Virus record (IMG/VR): IMGVR_UViG_3300009504_000016
Location: 1-35,614 of that record
Strand: one strand, 5' to 3'
Length of the DNA stretch: 35,614 nucleotides
Source of the DNA: a virus
Within the stretch, counting starts at the first letter, position 1, and every line of letters begins with the position of its first letter. The notes beneath the pieces were generated by a model. The model had not been told where the DNA came from. It saw nothing but the letters and a program-made list of their open reading frames with translations, and ran no database searches. Positions 1 to 7,702 of the stretch are shown in pieces. Made by a program: the position numbers and the translations under genes.

Positions 1-1185
1 CCTAAAAAATATAGTGTTGCAGAAGACATAATTAAAATACTACGGGAAATCCACGAATATAAACGACTGTTTGATGGCAAACGAGCAAACAAAGACACCC
101 CTGGTGAAGTATCAAAATACCAATCAAGATCGGGGACGTTTGCCCCATGTCCGGTTTGTGGTGGTTTACCCTATATACCTGGTGTATGGGAAATACAACA
201 ATGGAATTATGTAAGCCCACCAGTTACTCAAGAGATGCTTGATTTGGGTGGCTTTACAAAAATTATAGGCCAGGTTGGTTATTATTTGGGATCTCCTTGC
301 GCTGTTTGCAATCCACAAAATAAGGGTTCTATTGGTGTTGGTACATCACCAAACAATAGGGGGTTTAGTCCATCAACACAAGATGGGGTGTGGCTTCCAG
401 ATCCGTTAAAGCTTCCTGGTAGTGTTATGTCACTAAAAATAATATCTAACAGCCCTGAACTAATGCGATTACAAAAAGAGCTAGGAGAAGGTGATGAGAT
501 TACAACAATAGCAAAAAACAAGGTTGAAAATATTGGTCTTGTAATGAATGATTTAAAGTCTTTTAGGGTTGACCCAATAGGAAAATTAAGAATTGATGGT
601 GTTAATGTTGCTCTTGAGGGTGTATATCCTACACTTAAAACATCCCCACACGTAGAATATGTTGATGTTGATGATGCTCCTGGTGGAGATTATAACCTTA
701 CTTGTGGAAATAAATATAAACTTCTAGTTGGTGCCAAGGGAATAAACATAAAAACATTTGGTCCTATGGATATGTATGGAACAATAGTAAACCTTGTAGG
801 CGAACAAGTAAACATTTCTTCACAAAATGAAGTATTAATTGATGGTGGTGAACGGTTCAACATTCGTGCAAGAAAAATTTCTTTGATACCTGTGGAGCAC
901 CAACCCGTAGTTATAGATGGTCAGTTACATGTAACTAGAAATGCCGTTATAGGCGGTGGTATGTTTGTAGAGGGAGAACTTGGTTCTCTTCATATGACAA
1001 CACCATATGAGTTTTATGAAACAGAATTATTAACTGGTTGGGGAACTACAGGACCAGCAGCGGCAGTTGATGGGCATACGCACCAGGTTCTTCCACATAC
1101 ACATGTATATAAACATAGTGCCGTTACCTTTTTACCCGCTAAAGAAGCAGTTAGAGACAGTATGAGAACAACAGGAGGGGAATAA
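1..1185 (+). CDS. Spike/baseplate-like virion protein, 5'-truncated
   Basis: The frame is open from base 1, so the gene enters from the left edge; 394 residues are visible. Near residues 49-52 and 99-102 there are two CxxC pairs (CPVC and CAVC) that could bind one zinc. The second half is rich in short repeated beta strands with Val, Ile and Gly, as in beta-helical spikes. Close to the C-terminus it carries DGHTHQVLPHTH, a His-x-His arrangement like the metal-binding tips of phage baseplate spikes (P2 gpV type). From this I infer a tail spike or baseplate-tip role; the exact T4 equivalent is not identifiable. It ends one base into the next gene's ATG, so the two are translationally coupled. 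Confidence 0.6.
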   Translation, partial: PKKYSVAEDIIKILREIHEYKRLFDGKRANKDTPGEVSKYQSRSGTFAPCPVCGGLPYIPGVWEIQQWNYVSPPVTQEMLDLGGFTKIIGQVGYYLGSPCAVCNPQNKGSIGVGTSPNNRGFSPSTQDGVWLPDPLKLPGSVMSLKIISNSPELMRLQKELGEGDEITTIAKNKVENIGLVMNDLKSFRVDPIGKLRIDGVNVALEGVYPTLKTSPHVEYVDVDDAPGGDYNLTCGNKYKLLVGAKGINIKTFGPMDMYGTIVNLVGEQVNISSQNEVLIDGGERFNIRARKISLIPVEHQPVVIDGQLHVTRNAVIGGGMFVEGELGSLHMTTPYEFYETELLTGWGTTGPAAAVDGHTHQVLPHTHVYKHSAVTFLPAKEAVRDSMRTTGGE

Positions 1186-2417
1186 TGTCAAACCCAACCT
1201 TTATTAATAGAAAAACAGAAGATGATAAAGACTATATAGCTATAGCCAATGATGAAATAAAAAGAAACGGATCAATAGATCCTAGTAGTCCAACCTATAA
1301 AAGTGCTCTTATACAATACAATGAAGGACTAATAAAGGGATCTGTGGAAAGATTAGATGTTCCAAAGGGGTTTTGTGGCTATATAGACCCTAAAAGCGGT
1401 GAGTTTAGGGTAGAACCAGAACCAGATCCAAGTATTTTACGAAGTAGTACTCCATATCCAGACAACATAATAAACCCGGAAGATGTTCCAGAGTCTATTG
1501 TTTCGCCATATCCAATAGATGAATGTTTAGCTATAGGTCTTCCTGGATCACCAGAATACACACGAGGTAATTGTGGAGAAGAAGACGGAGATAACGAATG
1601 TAGTACTATAGATTGGTTCACTGGTGCAGCTAGTGGTGGTAGTTCTGGCAGCAGCAGTGGTGGTTCTGGGTCACAAGGAAGCCCTAACCTTGGTCTAACA
1701 CAAAATGTCACCATATCGTTTGGATCTTCCAATTCTAGCAGCGTTAGCTGGTCTGGTACAACACCACCAGCAACTTGGCCGGAAATATTTGTTGGACATG
1801 CAAATGTTGTTGGGACAGTTCATCTATTTAGAAACATTAATGGAAATTGGGTTGGTGGTAAATTTGAATGGTTTAGAAGAACCCAGCAGTCTGTAGGAAG
1901 TAAAAATATTTTAGAAGGGTATGGTGGCCATAGTGTTCCAAATGCAGGAGAAACAATAGCCATAATGCTTGTTAGTTCTGATAATAAATATAGAAGCAAT
2001 CTAGTAACAGGAGTATGGTCCTCTAATAGTTCTGCCGGTGGTGACATTGTTGCGACGGCTAGTGCAGAAGGGTTTGCTACTCCAGTTGTTTGTGGAAATG
2101 GCCCTGGTATAAACTCTAATACTGGTCTTGCATCTTCCGGTGCTGTTGCTGGATTATCCAGTTATGTTCCCCCAGAAGTTAGACAAGTTTGTGATACATT
2201 GGCGTTAAGCCTATATAGTTGTGCTGGGTTTGTTAGAGGAAAATCCACCCCAGGAGATAAACCACTACTGGTATATAAGTTATATTATAATGTTAACGAT
2301 CCGTGCACTAGTCCTGGATATTCAAACTTTAAACCAGAAGGTCTTATAATATCAGTAGATTATAATACAGAAACAAAGAAACCAATAGAACCAGCAACAT
2401 TTAGTAAGAACTGGTAA
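1185..2417 (+). CDS. Putative virion structural protein with Gly/Ser linker
   Basis: 410 residues, starting at the ATG that overlaps the previous stop by one base, with a strong AGGAGG site just upstream. I do not recognise the family. The N-terminal ~145 residues are polar and Pro/Asp-rich. Residues ~147-165 form a Gly/Ser-rich flexible linker. The remainder is rich in Ser, Gly, Val and aromatic residues and looks beta-structured, as in phage adhesins or baseplate appendages. The spike-like neighbour upstream supports a virion role, but this is inference. It is the last gene of the left plus-strand operon and ends at the hairpin shared with the convergent block. Confidence 0.5.
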   Translation: MSNPTFINRKTEDDKDYIAIANDEIKRNGSIDPSSPTYKSALIQYNEGLIKGSVERLDVPKGFCGYIDPKSGEFRVEPEPDPSILRSSTPYPDNIINPEDVPESIVSPYPIDECLAIGLPGSPEYTRGNCGEEDGDNECSTIDWFTGAASGGSSGSSSGGSGSQGSPNLGLTQNVTISFGSSNSSSVSWSGTTPPATWPEIFVGHANVVGTVHLFRNINGNWVGGKFEWFRRTQQSVGSKNILEGYGGHSVPNAGETIAIMLVSSDNKYRSNLVTGVWSSNSSAGGDIVATASAEGFATPVVCGNGPGINSNTGLASSGAVAGLSSYVPPEVRQVCDTLALSLYSCAGFVRGKSTPGDKPLLVYKLYYNVNDPCTSPGYSNFKPEGLIISVDYNTETKKPIEPATFSKNW

Positions 2418-2441
2418 ACATACAAAATACGTTTGTATGTT
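2417..2441. terminator. Bidirectional hairpin between convergent operons
   Basis: A perfect 10-bp inverted repeat (AACATACAAA / TTTGTATGTT) with a 5-base loop lies between the plus-strand structural gene and the minus-strand gene ending at 2440. The arms have AAA/TTT at the loop side rather than a long U tract after the stem, so termination efficiency is uncertain. Its position exactly between converging stops supports a shared terminator. Confidence 0.6.
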
Positions 2442-2847
2442 ATGAACCTTGTTGCATAACACGCATAAAGGTGTATCGTATAAGTTCAAATAGAGAATCA
2501 TCATCTTGGTCAGAATTTGCAGACCTAAGTATAGTGCGTCTACCGTCAATACCATATCCTATCAGAATATATGCGTTAAAATATTCTGATAAAATATTTT
2601 TTATTGCATCTACAGACTGTTGCGTATCTATTCTACGCATTGCTTCTTTAGTAACTTCTTCTTTAACAGCCTTATTATTCATTAATTTCTTCATAATTTC
2701 TTTTAGGTCTATTTCAACTAATTCACTTGAATCCGGTGGTGTGTTGTTAGAAGATGTTTTATCAGATGTCTTATCGTTAGGCTTATTGATTGGTGATCTC
2801 ATATAATTATTTATCTTATCGGTTATATAATCAAGTGTGATTATCAT
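2440..2847 (-). CDS. Hypothetical protein, acidic/helical
   Basis: About 135 residues if it starts at the Met at 2847; a Met at 2802 (MRSPINKP) is an equally possible start, and an upstream Met at 2892 would overlap the previous gene heavily. None of these has a strong ribosome site. The N-terminal part is Asn/Asp/Lys/Ser-rich and probably disordered; residues from about VEIDLKEIMKKL onward look alpha-helical and then alpha/beta (NAYILIGYGIDGRRTIL). I do not recognise the family. It is the last gene of the leftward cluster, downstream of the sliding clamp, and its stop codon lies in the shared hairpin. Confidence 0.55.
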   Translation of the reverse strand: MIITLDYITDKINNYMRSPINKPNDKTSDKTSSNNTPPDSSELVEIDLKEIMKKLMNNKAVKEEVTKEAMRRIDTQQSVDAIKNILSEYFNAYILIGYGIDGRRTILRSANSDQDDDSLFELIRYTFMRVMQQGS

Positions 2848-3172
2848 GGTAATTGTTATTAGTATAACTTTTTGCTTTATTATTAATACCAAATTTTACC
2901 AAATAACCAATAAACGTTTCAATAGAACTAGTTTCTAATTTTAGTCGTCCTGGTATAAACTTCCCACCATCATACATTTCAAAATATGAACGACCTAATT
3001 CTGGATCATTTTGATAACAAGTAACTAAAATAGATGCACAACCAGGATCTATAACAACCGTCCATGTTCTAGAATCTATTAAGGCATAACCCGTAAACAC
3101 TCTATCAACAATATATCCGCTATCTCGAAGACGCTTCATAAAGTATCCCAATGTAGTTAATTTATTTGACAT
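2831..3172 (-). CDS. Hypothetical protein downstream of the sliding clamp
   Basis: 113 residues, with a good GGGAGA site 4 bases before the ATG. The N-terminal segment TLGYFMKRLRDSGY resembles a short helix of the kind seen in small phage regulators. The middle (DSRTWTVVIDPGCASILVTCYQ) looks beta-stranded. The C-terminus is very Asn/Lys-rich. I see no catalytic motif and do not recognise the family. It lies 9 bases after the clamp stop, so it is probably co-transcribed with replication genes. Confidence 0.6.
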   Translation of the reverse strand: MSNKLTTLGYFMKRLRDSGYIVDRVFTGYALIDSRTWTVVIDPGCASILVTCYQNDPELGRSYFEMYDGGKFIPGRLKLETSSIETFIGYLVKFGINNKAKSYTNNNYHDNHT

Positions 3173-3181
3173 ATGTTCTCC

Positions 3182-3916
3182 CTATTTTACTTGCGTAGAA
3201 ACAATATATTGTAGAGTGTAGTCAGTGTCTTCAAACTTAAATAATATAATACCATTTTTCGTATTTATTTTTGTTATGATATTTCCGCTTATACCATAAA
3301 ACATTTTAAATATTTCCAAGTTAATCAATAGTGGCTTCTTTATTTCCTCTCCACTAAATACATCAGTAATAAAATATGAAACACTATCAGTATTTGCTAT
3401 TTCTTTATCCGTTAATTCTGCATACACCTTCTTATCTTTCATATAAAAATACAGTTTGCTTGAGTCTGTGGCAAAGGTTGTTCCCTTCATTATATCAGAA
3501 CTGCGGCCACGCTCTATTATAAAATCAGAATCATATTTAATTGCAGCTATTTTGTCTGGATTAACCGGAGTCTTTTCTATTACACCATCTTCAAGAAGAT
3601 GATATTTAAAATTCATGTTTAAACTCTTGTACTCTATATTGTTGGAATTTACCGTTAATTCTATTTCTTCGGATGGTATACAGTTTAACATTCTTGTTAG
3701 CTTATTAACATTAGGAAGATTTAATGTTATTTCTTTTTCTGATCCTATATCAGATTCGGTATTTATTTTAGCATATAATATTGGATTAGAATCCTGTGTT
3801 GTAACTAGACTTTGTATGTTATTTGGGTATATGGATATAACACACTTCTCCGCTACCTTTGTTATTGGGGTGAGAAACTTATTTAATAGTATATCTTTTT
3901 TTAATTTTATAATCAT
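3182..3916 (-). CDS. 45: gp45-like DNA sliding clamp
   Basis: 244 residues (T4 gp45 is 228). The sequence has the pattern of T4-type clamps: an N-terminal strand-helix ending KFLTPITKVAEKCVISIYP, then repeated beta strands with a second half of similar rhythm (FIIERGRSSDIMKGTTFATDSSKLYFYM). No catalytic motif is expected. In the T4 family a trimeric clamp tethers gp43 to DNA and also activates late promoters through gp55 and gp33, which fits the gp55 gene at 30925 in this window. The start has an AGG site 7 bases upstream and overlaps the previous stop. The gp44/62 clamp-loader genes, normally next to gene 45, are absent here. Confidence 0.8.
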   Translation of the reverse strand: MIIKLKKDILLNKFLTPITKVAEKCVISIYPNNIQSLVTTQDSNPILYAKINTESDIGSEKEITLNLPNVNKLTRMLNCIPSEEIELTVNSNNIEYKSLNMNFKYHLLEDGVIEKTPVNPDKIAAIKYDSDFIIERGRSSDIMKGTTFATDSSKLYFYMKDKKVYAELTDKEIANTDSVSYFITDVFSGEEIKKPLLINLEIFKMFYGISGNIITKINTKNGIILFKFEDTDYTLQYIVSTQVK

Positions 3917-4236
3917 TTATTACCTGCCATTCGATTAATATTTGCCATACTTCTTATAGCATTTGTTACAGTCCGTATACTGTTCTCCATGTTTTTTATA
4001 TCTTTTTTTAACTTTGTTATTTCATTAGATGCAGACCCAAGCTCTTTTAATACGCTCTCTATTTGTGTTTCTAATTTTTTTATTTTGTCTTCTGTTTTTC
4101 TTTCTGCTGGCTCACTAAAAACAGTCTTTTGTTTTAATGCTTTAGTGTTTTTTCCACCAGGCTTAACGCTAAACAAAGTAGAAAGTTCCTTTTTATTAAA
4201 ACGCTCTTCCCATATTTCTTTATCTGTTTTTTTCAT
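3913..4236 (-). CDS. Small coiled-coil protein
   Basis: 107 residues. Residues ~48-95 form a long predicted coiled coil (KIKKLETQIESVLKEL..., then EITKLKKDIKNMENSI) with hydrophobic residues at heptad spacing. The N-terminus is basic and mixed. I do not recognise the family. It overlaps the clamp start by 4 bases and the preceding gene by 17 bases, so it is embedded in the gp32-gp45 operon. The ribosome site is weak (AAGAAAG), suggesting coupling to the upstream gene. Confidence 0.6.
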   Translation of the reverse strand: MKKTDKEIWEERFNKKELSTLFSVKPGGKNTKALKQKTVFSEPAERKTEDKIKKLETQIESVLKELGSASNEITKLKKDIKNMENSIRTVTNAIRSMANINRMAGNK

Positions 4237-4774
4237 GTTTTACTTTCTTATATCTTGACGTTATTTTAGCACGTTTTAATAGAATATCAAGCTTTCCATT
4301 TATTTCTTCAAGAATTGACATCATATAATCAGGGATAACATTGTGACTATTTGCTGGTGTTGCATGACCAAGAATCAACTCTTGTTTAACTGGTTGATTA
4401 GTAGGTGTTGCTTGTAATTTAGGGGGTACTGTTGCCGACTCATTAGAATATTGCCTAATTGCTTCTCGCATTCTATTATCAGCACCTTCTATTGGAATCA
4501 ATAAACTTTTTACATCTACGGCCTCAACCCCCGCAATTTCGCTACCTATAGATCTTGATTTTGGTGGATCAATAATCATTTGAGACGGTATTCCTGCATT
4601 ATTTGTAGTTTGTCTTGATTGACTGTTTACTACATTAGTTAAAAATTGTGACGGGTGTATAATATTATTATCACTGGTTGATGATCTTGCTACCATAGAT
4701 CCATTAATGGTATTAAGATGCCCACCAACAATGCTTGCTAATTCGGCTGCGGCTATATCATCACTTTTAGACAT
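4220..4774 (-). CDS. Hypothetical protein between gp32 and gp45
   Basis: 184 residues. The start is set by an AGGAG site directly after the terminator U tract. The middle is polar, Asn/Ser/Pro-rich and probably disordered; the C-terminal ~40 residues (PDYMMSILEEINGKLDILLKRAK) form an amphipathic helix that ends in a basic tail. I do not recognise it. The position between gp32 and gp45 suggests a replication or virion-assembly accessory role, but no motif supports a specific one. Confidence 0.6.
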   Translation of the reverse strand: MSKSDDIAAAELASIVGGHLNTINGSMVARSSTSDNNIIHPSQFLTNVVNSQSRQTTNNAGIPSQMIIDPPKSRSIGSEIAGVEAVDVKSLLIPIEGADNRMREAIRQYSNESATVPPKLQATPTNQPVKQELILGHATPANSHNVIPDYMMSILEEINGKLDILLKRAKITSRYKKVKHEKNR

Positions 4775-4785
4775 ACATATCTCCT

Positions 4786-4823
4786 AAAAAATATGGTGGC
4801 TAGGTGTGACCCTAGCCACCATA
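4786..4823 (-). terminator. Rho-independent terminator after gene 32
   Basis: On the minus strand a perfect 13-bp stem (TATGGTGGCTAGG / CCTAGCCACCATA, loop of 6 at 4805-4810) is followed directly by six T residues (4791-4786). This is the best intrinsic terminator in the window and sits 7 bases after the gp32 stop codon. The U tract is immediately followed by the AGGAG ribosome site of the next gene, so read-through rather than a new promoter may feed the downstream genes. T4 gene 32 is also followed by a terminator. Confidence 0.9.
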
Positions 4824-4830
4824 ACAGTTA

Positions 4831-5724
4831 TTATAGATCTTTCATAAGATCATCAAGCTTACTTTGAATATTTGCATCTGGTTCCTGTGATTCGTTGGAA
4901 TCAGATGGATCTTCGACTTCGGGTTCTGTTACCTTAACCGGTGCAGATTTTGCCACCTTGACACCAGAACTAGTTACTTCTACACCCTCACCTACTGAGG
5001 TATCAGAATTATTGCTAACCTGACAAAAGTAATGTGTATCAAGAAGTTCTTTAACTTCCTGTGCAGACTTCTGCTCAAAAACTGTATCCAACTTGAAAAG
5101 CTTCTCATATACTTCGTCTATCTTCTTATCATTCATTCCTTGAATTGCGCTTTCACGTAAAAACTTGGATGAAATATAAGTAGGATATCCGCCATCATTT
5201 TTCTCTACTGCAATACGAAGGTTACAACCATCTTGAGTTAGATCAAAGATCTTAGAACCTAATTCATCTTTGTCTATTCCTTCTGTTGCATCACGGATAA
5301 CCTTATCAATCTGTTTTCCATAACGAAAGATCTTAATTTCTCCGTTGTTTTTTGAATCGGTAGGATCGTCTACTACATAGATGTTTACGACCCACTGTTC
5401 TTTACGACCAAGTAGCTTTGCATTTTCCTTATCCTCTGCATCGCCACGATATAGTCGAACCCTCTCTTCACATATTGGGCAGCGTTCTCCCACGGTTGTT
5501 GGGCATAGACAACTTACAAACTGTCCAGTTGCCAAGCTCTTCCACCCATGATTAAAATAATGATATATTGTTTTTGATATATCATTTACATTTGGTATCA
5601 ACCGTACAAGGTAGTTATTACCTACAGTGGTCTTTAGAATATCTTTAAAGTTACCACCGGTGCGCTGTTCTGCCATTGAATCTTTAAGTGCGTCAAACAT
5701 TGAAACTGAAAACTTCTTACTCAT
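4831..5724 (-). CDS. 32: gp32-like single-stranded DNA-binding protein
   Basis: 297 residues (T4 gp32 is 301). It has the gp32 architecture: a basic N-terminal cooperativity segment (MSKKFSVSMFDALKD), a core with a zinc site formed by His59 (FNHGW) and Cys residues at 72/74, 82 and 85 (CLCP...CPIC), and a long acidic C-terminal tail ending DDLMKDL that binds partner proteins. The T4 protein uses one His and three Cys, so His59 with Cys74, 82 and 85 is the likely set. The start has a strong GGAGATACA site. It coats ssDNA at the fork and during recombination, with gp59 and UvsY as partners, all encoded here. A strong terminator follows. Confidence 0.95.
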   Translation of the reverse strand: MSKKFSVSMFDALKDSMAEQRTGGNFKDILKTTVGNNYLVRLIPNVNDISKTIYHYFNHGWKSLATGQFVSCLCPTTVGERCPICEERVRLYRGDAEDKENAKLLGRKEQWVVNIYVVDDPTDSKNNGEIKIFRYGKQIDKVIRDATEGIDKDELGSKIFDLTQDGCNLRIAVEKNDGGYPTYISSKFLRESAIQGMNDKKIDEVYEKLFKLDTVFEQKSAQEVKELLDTHYFCQVSNNSDTSVGEGVEVTSSGVKVAKSAPVKVTEPEVEDPSDSNESQEPDANIQSKLDDLMKDL

Positions 5725-5772
5725 TGTATCTCCTTTATTTTGTTTATTACTGTCTTATCGTTTAACTATACT

Positions 5773-5801
5773 AGTTTACCATAACCGATTATTGATTTCA
5801 A
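5773..5801 (-). promoter_or_regulatory. Possible sigma70-type promoter for gene 32
   Basis: In the 88-base gap before gp32 the minus strand shows TTGAAA (5801-5796), a 17-base spacer and TAAACT (5778-5773). The -35 box is close to consensus, the -10 box less so. A second TATAGT-like box follows nearby but lacks a partner at the right distance. Separate transcription of gene 32 is expected, as gp32 is needed in large amounts. Confidence 0.35.
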
Positions 5802-5812
5802 CTGCTTATTTA

Positions 5813-6481
5813 CTATACTGCCTCCTTTCTTATAGATTTGTTAATTATAGGTACTATCCTATTAAATCCTTCTTTAACTATTCTTCGTGCTTCCTTTGAC
5901 ATATCATACTTATTCTTATATCCTGCAAGCCCCACTGCTATACTACCTAATAATAGATCTAATTCGTCATTTGGTGTACCACGAATTACATTAAATATAT
6001 CAGAAAAATTAAACATAACATATATGCTTACGTTATGTTCTTTTACGTGTTTCATCCATGTATACGTTGTGGCTTCTGAATATGTAGAATATGCCTCTAA
6101 TGGTATATTTTTCTTTATACAAAACATACCTATGAATCTAAGAGAATCCTTTATGAATTCTATATGGTGCTTAGAATCCGGTGATTCTTCCTGTAGCTGG
6201 CGCAGATATGTTGAATATGCACTTATAGCCTTTTGTGTACAAAAGAATTGTAGGTCTATAAAATCTGCGTCTTCATATAGCATGTATGGTGCTTTAAAAT
6301 AAAGTTGTGGTTTAATTTGTGGGAACTGTAATAAAAAATTGTATATTTTTTTAATATACAAGTACTCTTTACTACTTTCAAACCCATCCCAATTTTTTCT
6401 AATAGAAAACGGCTTGTTTCTAGTTGATCTAGAAACGGCTAAATACGTGTTATAAAGGTCTTTTTCTTTTTCGTTTATCAT
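5813..6481 (-). CDS. 59: gp59-like helicase loader
   Basis: 222 residues (T4 gp59 is 217), immediately upstream of gp32 as in T4. It is all-helical in appearance with the loader-family pattern: YNTYLAV..., an IRKNW segment at ~27-31, PQLYFKAPYMLY, then DFIDLQFF and a regular helical C-terminal half. In the T4 family this protein loads gp41 helicase onto gp32-coated forks. The assignment rests on this pattern plus synteny (33-position gene, 59, 32); the identity to T4 is low by eye. It overlaps the upstream gene by 32 bases. Confidence 0.7.
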   Translation of the reverse strand: MINEKEKDLYNTYLAVSRSTRNKPFSIRKNWDGFESSKEYLYIKKIYNFLLQFPQIKPQLYFKAPYMLYEDADFIDLQFFCTQKAISAYSTYLRQLQEESPDSKHHIEFIKDSLRFIGMFCIKKNIPLEAYSTYSEATTYTWMKHVKEHNVSIYVMFNFSDIFNVIRGTPNDELDLLLGSIAVGLAGYKNKYDMSKEARRIVKEGFNRIVPIINKSIRKEAV

Positions 6482-6788
6482 TTATAGTTTTTATCTTTGT
6501 TTTTATAATTTTTGACTTACATAATAATGGAAATCTAACTATTAAATTATGAAATAATATTCGTGCCTCTTCAATTCCACTTAGTATCTTAAAGCATTCC
6601 CTGTGTTTTTCGCTTTCTAAAAGTTCTACCATAAACATTGTTTGGTTTATTCGTTTGTTTTTTAACATAGACATCAACGAACCAAACTTTAATAATACAG
6701 CATCAAACTCTAATTCCTTTATATTATACAACGGATTATTGTTATTTATACTCTGTAGGATCGAATTATTAGAATATTTATCATTCAT
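6450..6788 (-). CDS. Hypothetical protein in the gene-33 position
   Basis: 112 residues from the Met at 6788 (MNDKYSNN); a non-ATG extension to 6821 is less likely. It is mostly helical (FDAVLLKFGSLMSMLKNKRINQTMFMVELLE) with a strongly basic C-terminus (KTKIKTINDKRKRKRPL). In T4 the gene just before 59 is gene 33, the late-transcription co-activator that joins gp45 to RNA polymerase. Position suggests the same role, but the basic tail does not resemble the hydrophobic C-terminus of T4 gp33, so I leave it unnamed. Confidence 0.55.
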   Translation of the reverse strand: MNDKYSNNSILQSINNNNPLYNIKELEFDAVLLKFGSLMSMLKNKRINQTMFMVELLESEKHRECFKILSGIEEARILFHNLIVRFPLLCKSKIIKTKIKTINDKRKRKRPL

Positions 6789-6817
6789 AGAACTATTTAT
6801 AACAGCAGCATAAAAAG

Positions 6818-7702
6818 TCAAATTTTTATGAGTTGTTTAGTAAATTCTACAAAATTATCTGTTACACCGCTCCCACTTGAATATACATGACCATAACCAT
6901 CAGCGATTTCTCTTGCTAATAATGCAAGGTCTACATCTCCATCTTTCTGTCTCCTATAGCTTACATGCATAGTGTTAGTATTAATAACCAAAGCCACGTC
7001 TGCCATATAATCTTTCAATAAAATATCAGCTACTTGGTTTATATATTCCTTTGCGAATGTAGAGCAGACTCTTCTAGTTTTACCCTGAATATCAACATCC
7101 CCAGCGTATACCACTATAGATTCTTTGTACTTTGCTAGTTTAAGATTTTGTAACTTTATTATATTTTCCTGTTGCATCGTAAATCCATTAAATCCATTTA
7201 TAAAGGATTTTGTAAAGGATTCAAGCTTATCATTCATACCCCAAAACACTACATCTAATTTAAATGAATCAGGAAGTTCCAATTTATAGGAATCAAAATC
7301 ATCCGCTAAAACAACAAGATGAAGTTGCTTTTTGGTTGGGTTTAAATTATATAACGATTTAAGTACTTTGTATGCTAGTTTGGCTGCCGACCCGTAATTA
7401 GGTTTTATTATAGATAGTGCATTTTTATATGTTGCAGCCTCGTGACCGGGATGGTGATCTATTATAAAAACATTTTTATAGTCTATTAAGTCTTTATCTT
7501 CAAATACAGCCAAATCTAATATAAAAACCTTGTCATAATCCTCTAAATTATGAGTAGATAACCATTTAGTAAAGTTTACTCTGAATTTTCCTACTGTAGT
7601 AGGCTGACATTCCACTATATCCTTTGGAAAGGTCCATTTCAATAATAAATATGAAACCATACCATCTAAGTCCATATGAGTAAAACACATTATTTTGTTC
7701 AT
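6818..7702 (-). CDS. DHH-family phosphoesterase
   Basis: 294 residues. The N-terminal DHH domain shows the metal ligands in order: THMDLDG (His9, Asp11, Asp13), LDLAVF (Asp63) and IDHHPGH (Asp82, His83, His84). A C-terminal DHHA1-like region has the Gly-rich YGHVYSSGSG motif near residue 270. Members of this superfamily include RecJ exonuclease, nano-RNase/pAp phosphatase NrnA and cyclic-dinucleotide phosphodiesterases. At this length it resembles NrnA-like enzymes rather than full-length RecJ. It overlaps the helicase gene stop by 4 bases, so its expression is coupled to gp41. The substrate cannot be told from sequence; scavenging of short oligonucleotides or degradation of a signalling nucleotide are both possible. 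Confidence 0.85.
   Translation of the reverse strand: MNKIMCFTHMDLDGMVSYLLLKWTFPKDIVECQPTTVGKFRVNFTKWLSTHNLEDYDKVFILDLAVFEDKDLIDYKNVFIIDHHPGHEAATYKNALSIIKPNYGSAAKLAYKVLKSLYNLNPTKKQLHLVVLADDFDSYKLELPDSFKLDVVFWGMNDKLESFTKSFINGFNGFTMQQENIIKLQNLKLAKYKESIVVYAGDVDIQGKTRRVCSTFAKEYINQVADILLKDYMADVALVINTNTMHVSYRRQKDGDVDLALLAREIADGYGHVYSSGSGVTDNFVEFTKQLIKI

Noticed and set aside
5838-6302. Long plus-strand frame of 154 residues opposite gp59
   Set aside because: It is a shadow of the gp59-like gene, with no ribosome site and low-complexity content.
6743-6801. Two minus-strand TATAAATA motifs near the gene-33-position start (6743-6750 and 6794-6801)
   Set aside because: One lies 5 bases before the ATG, leaving no room for a leader, and the other is inside the gene. 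Chance is the simplest reading.
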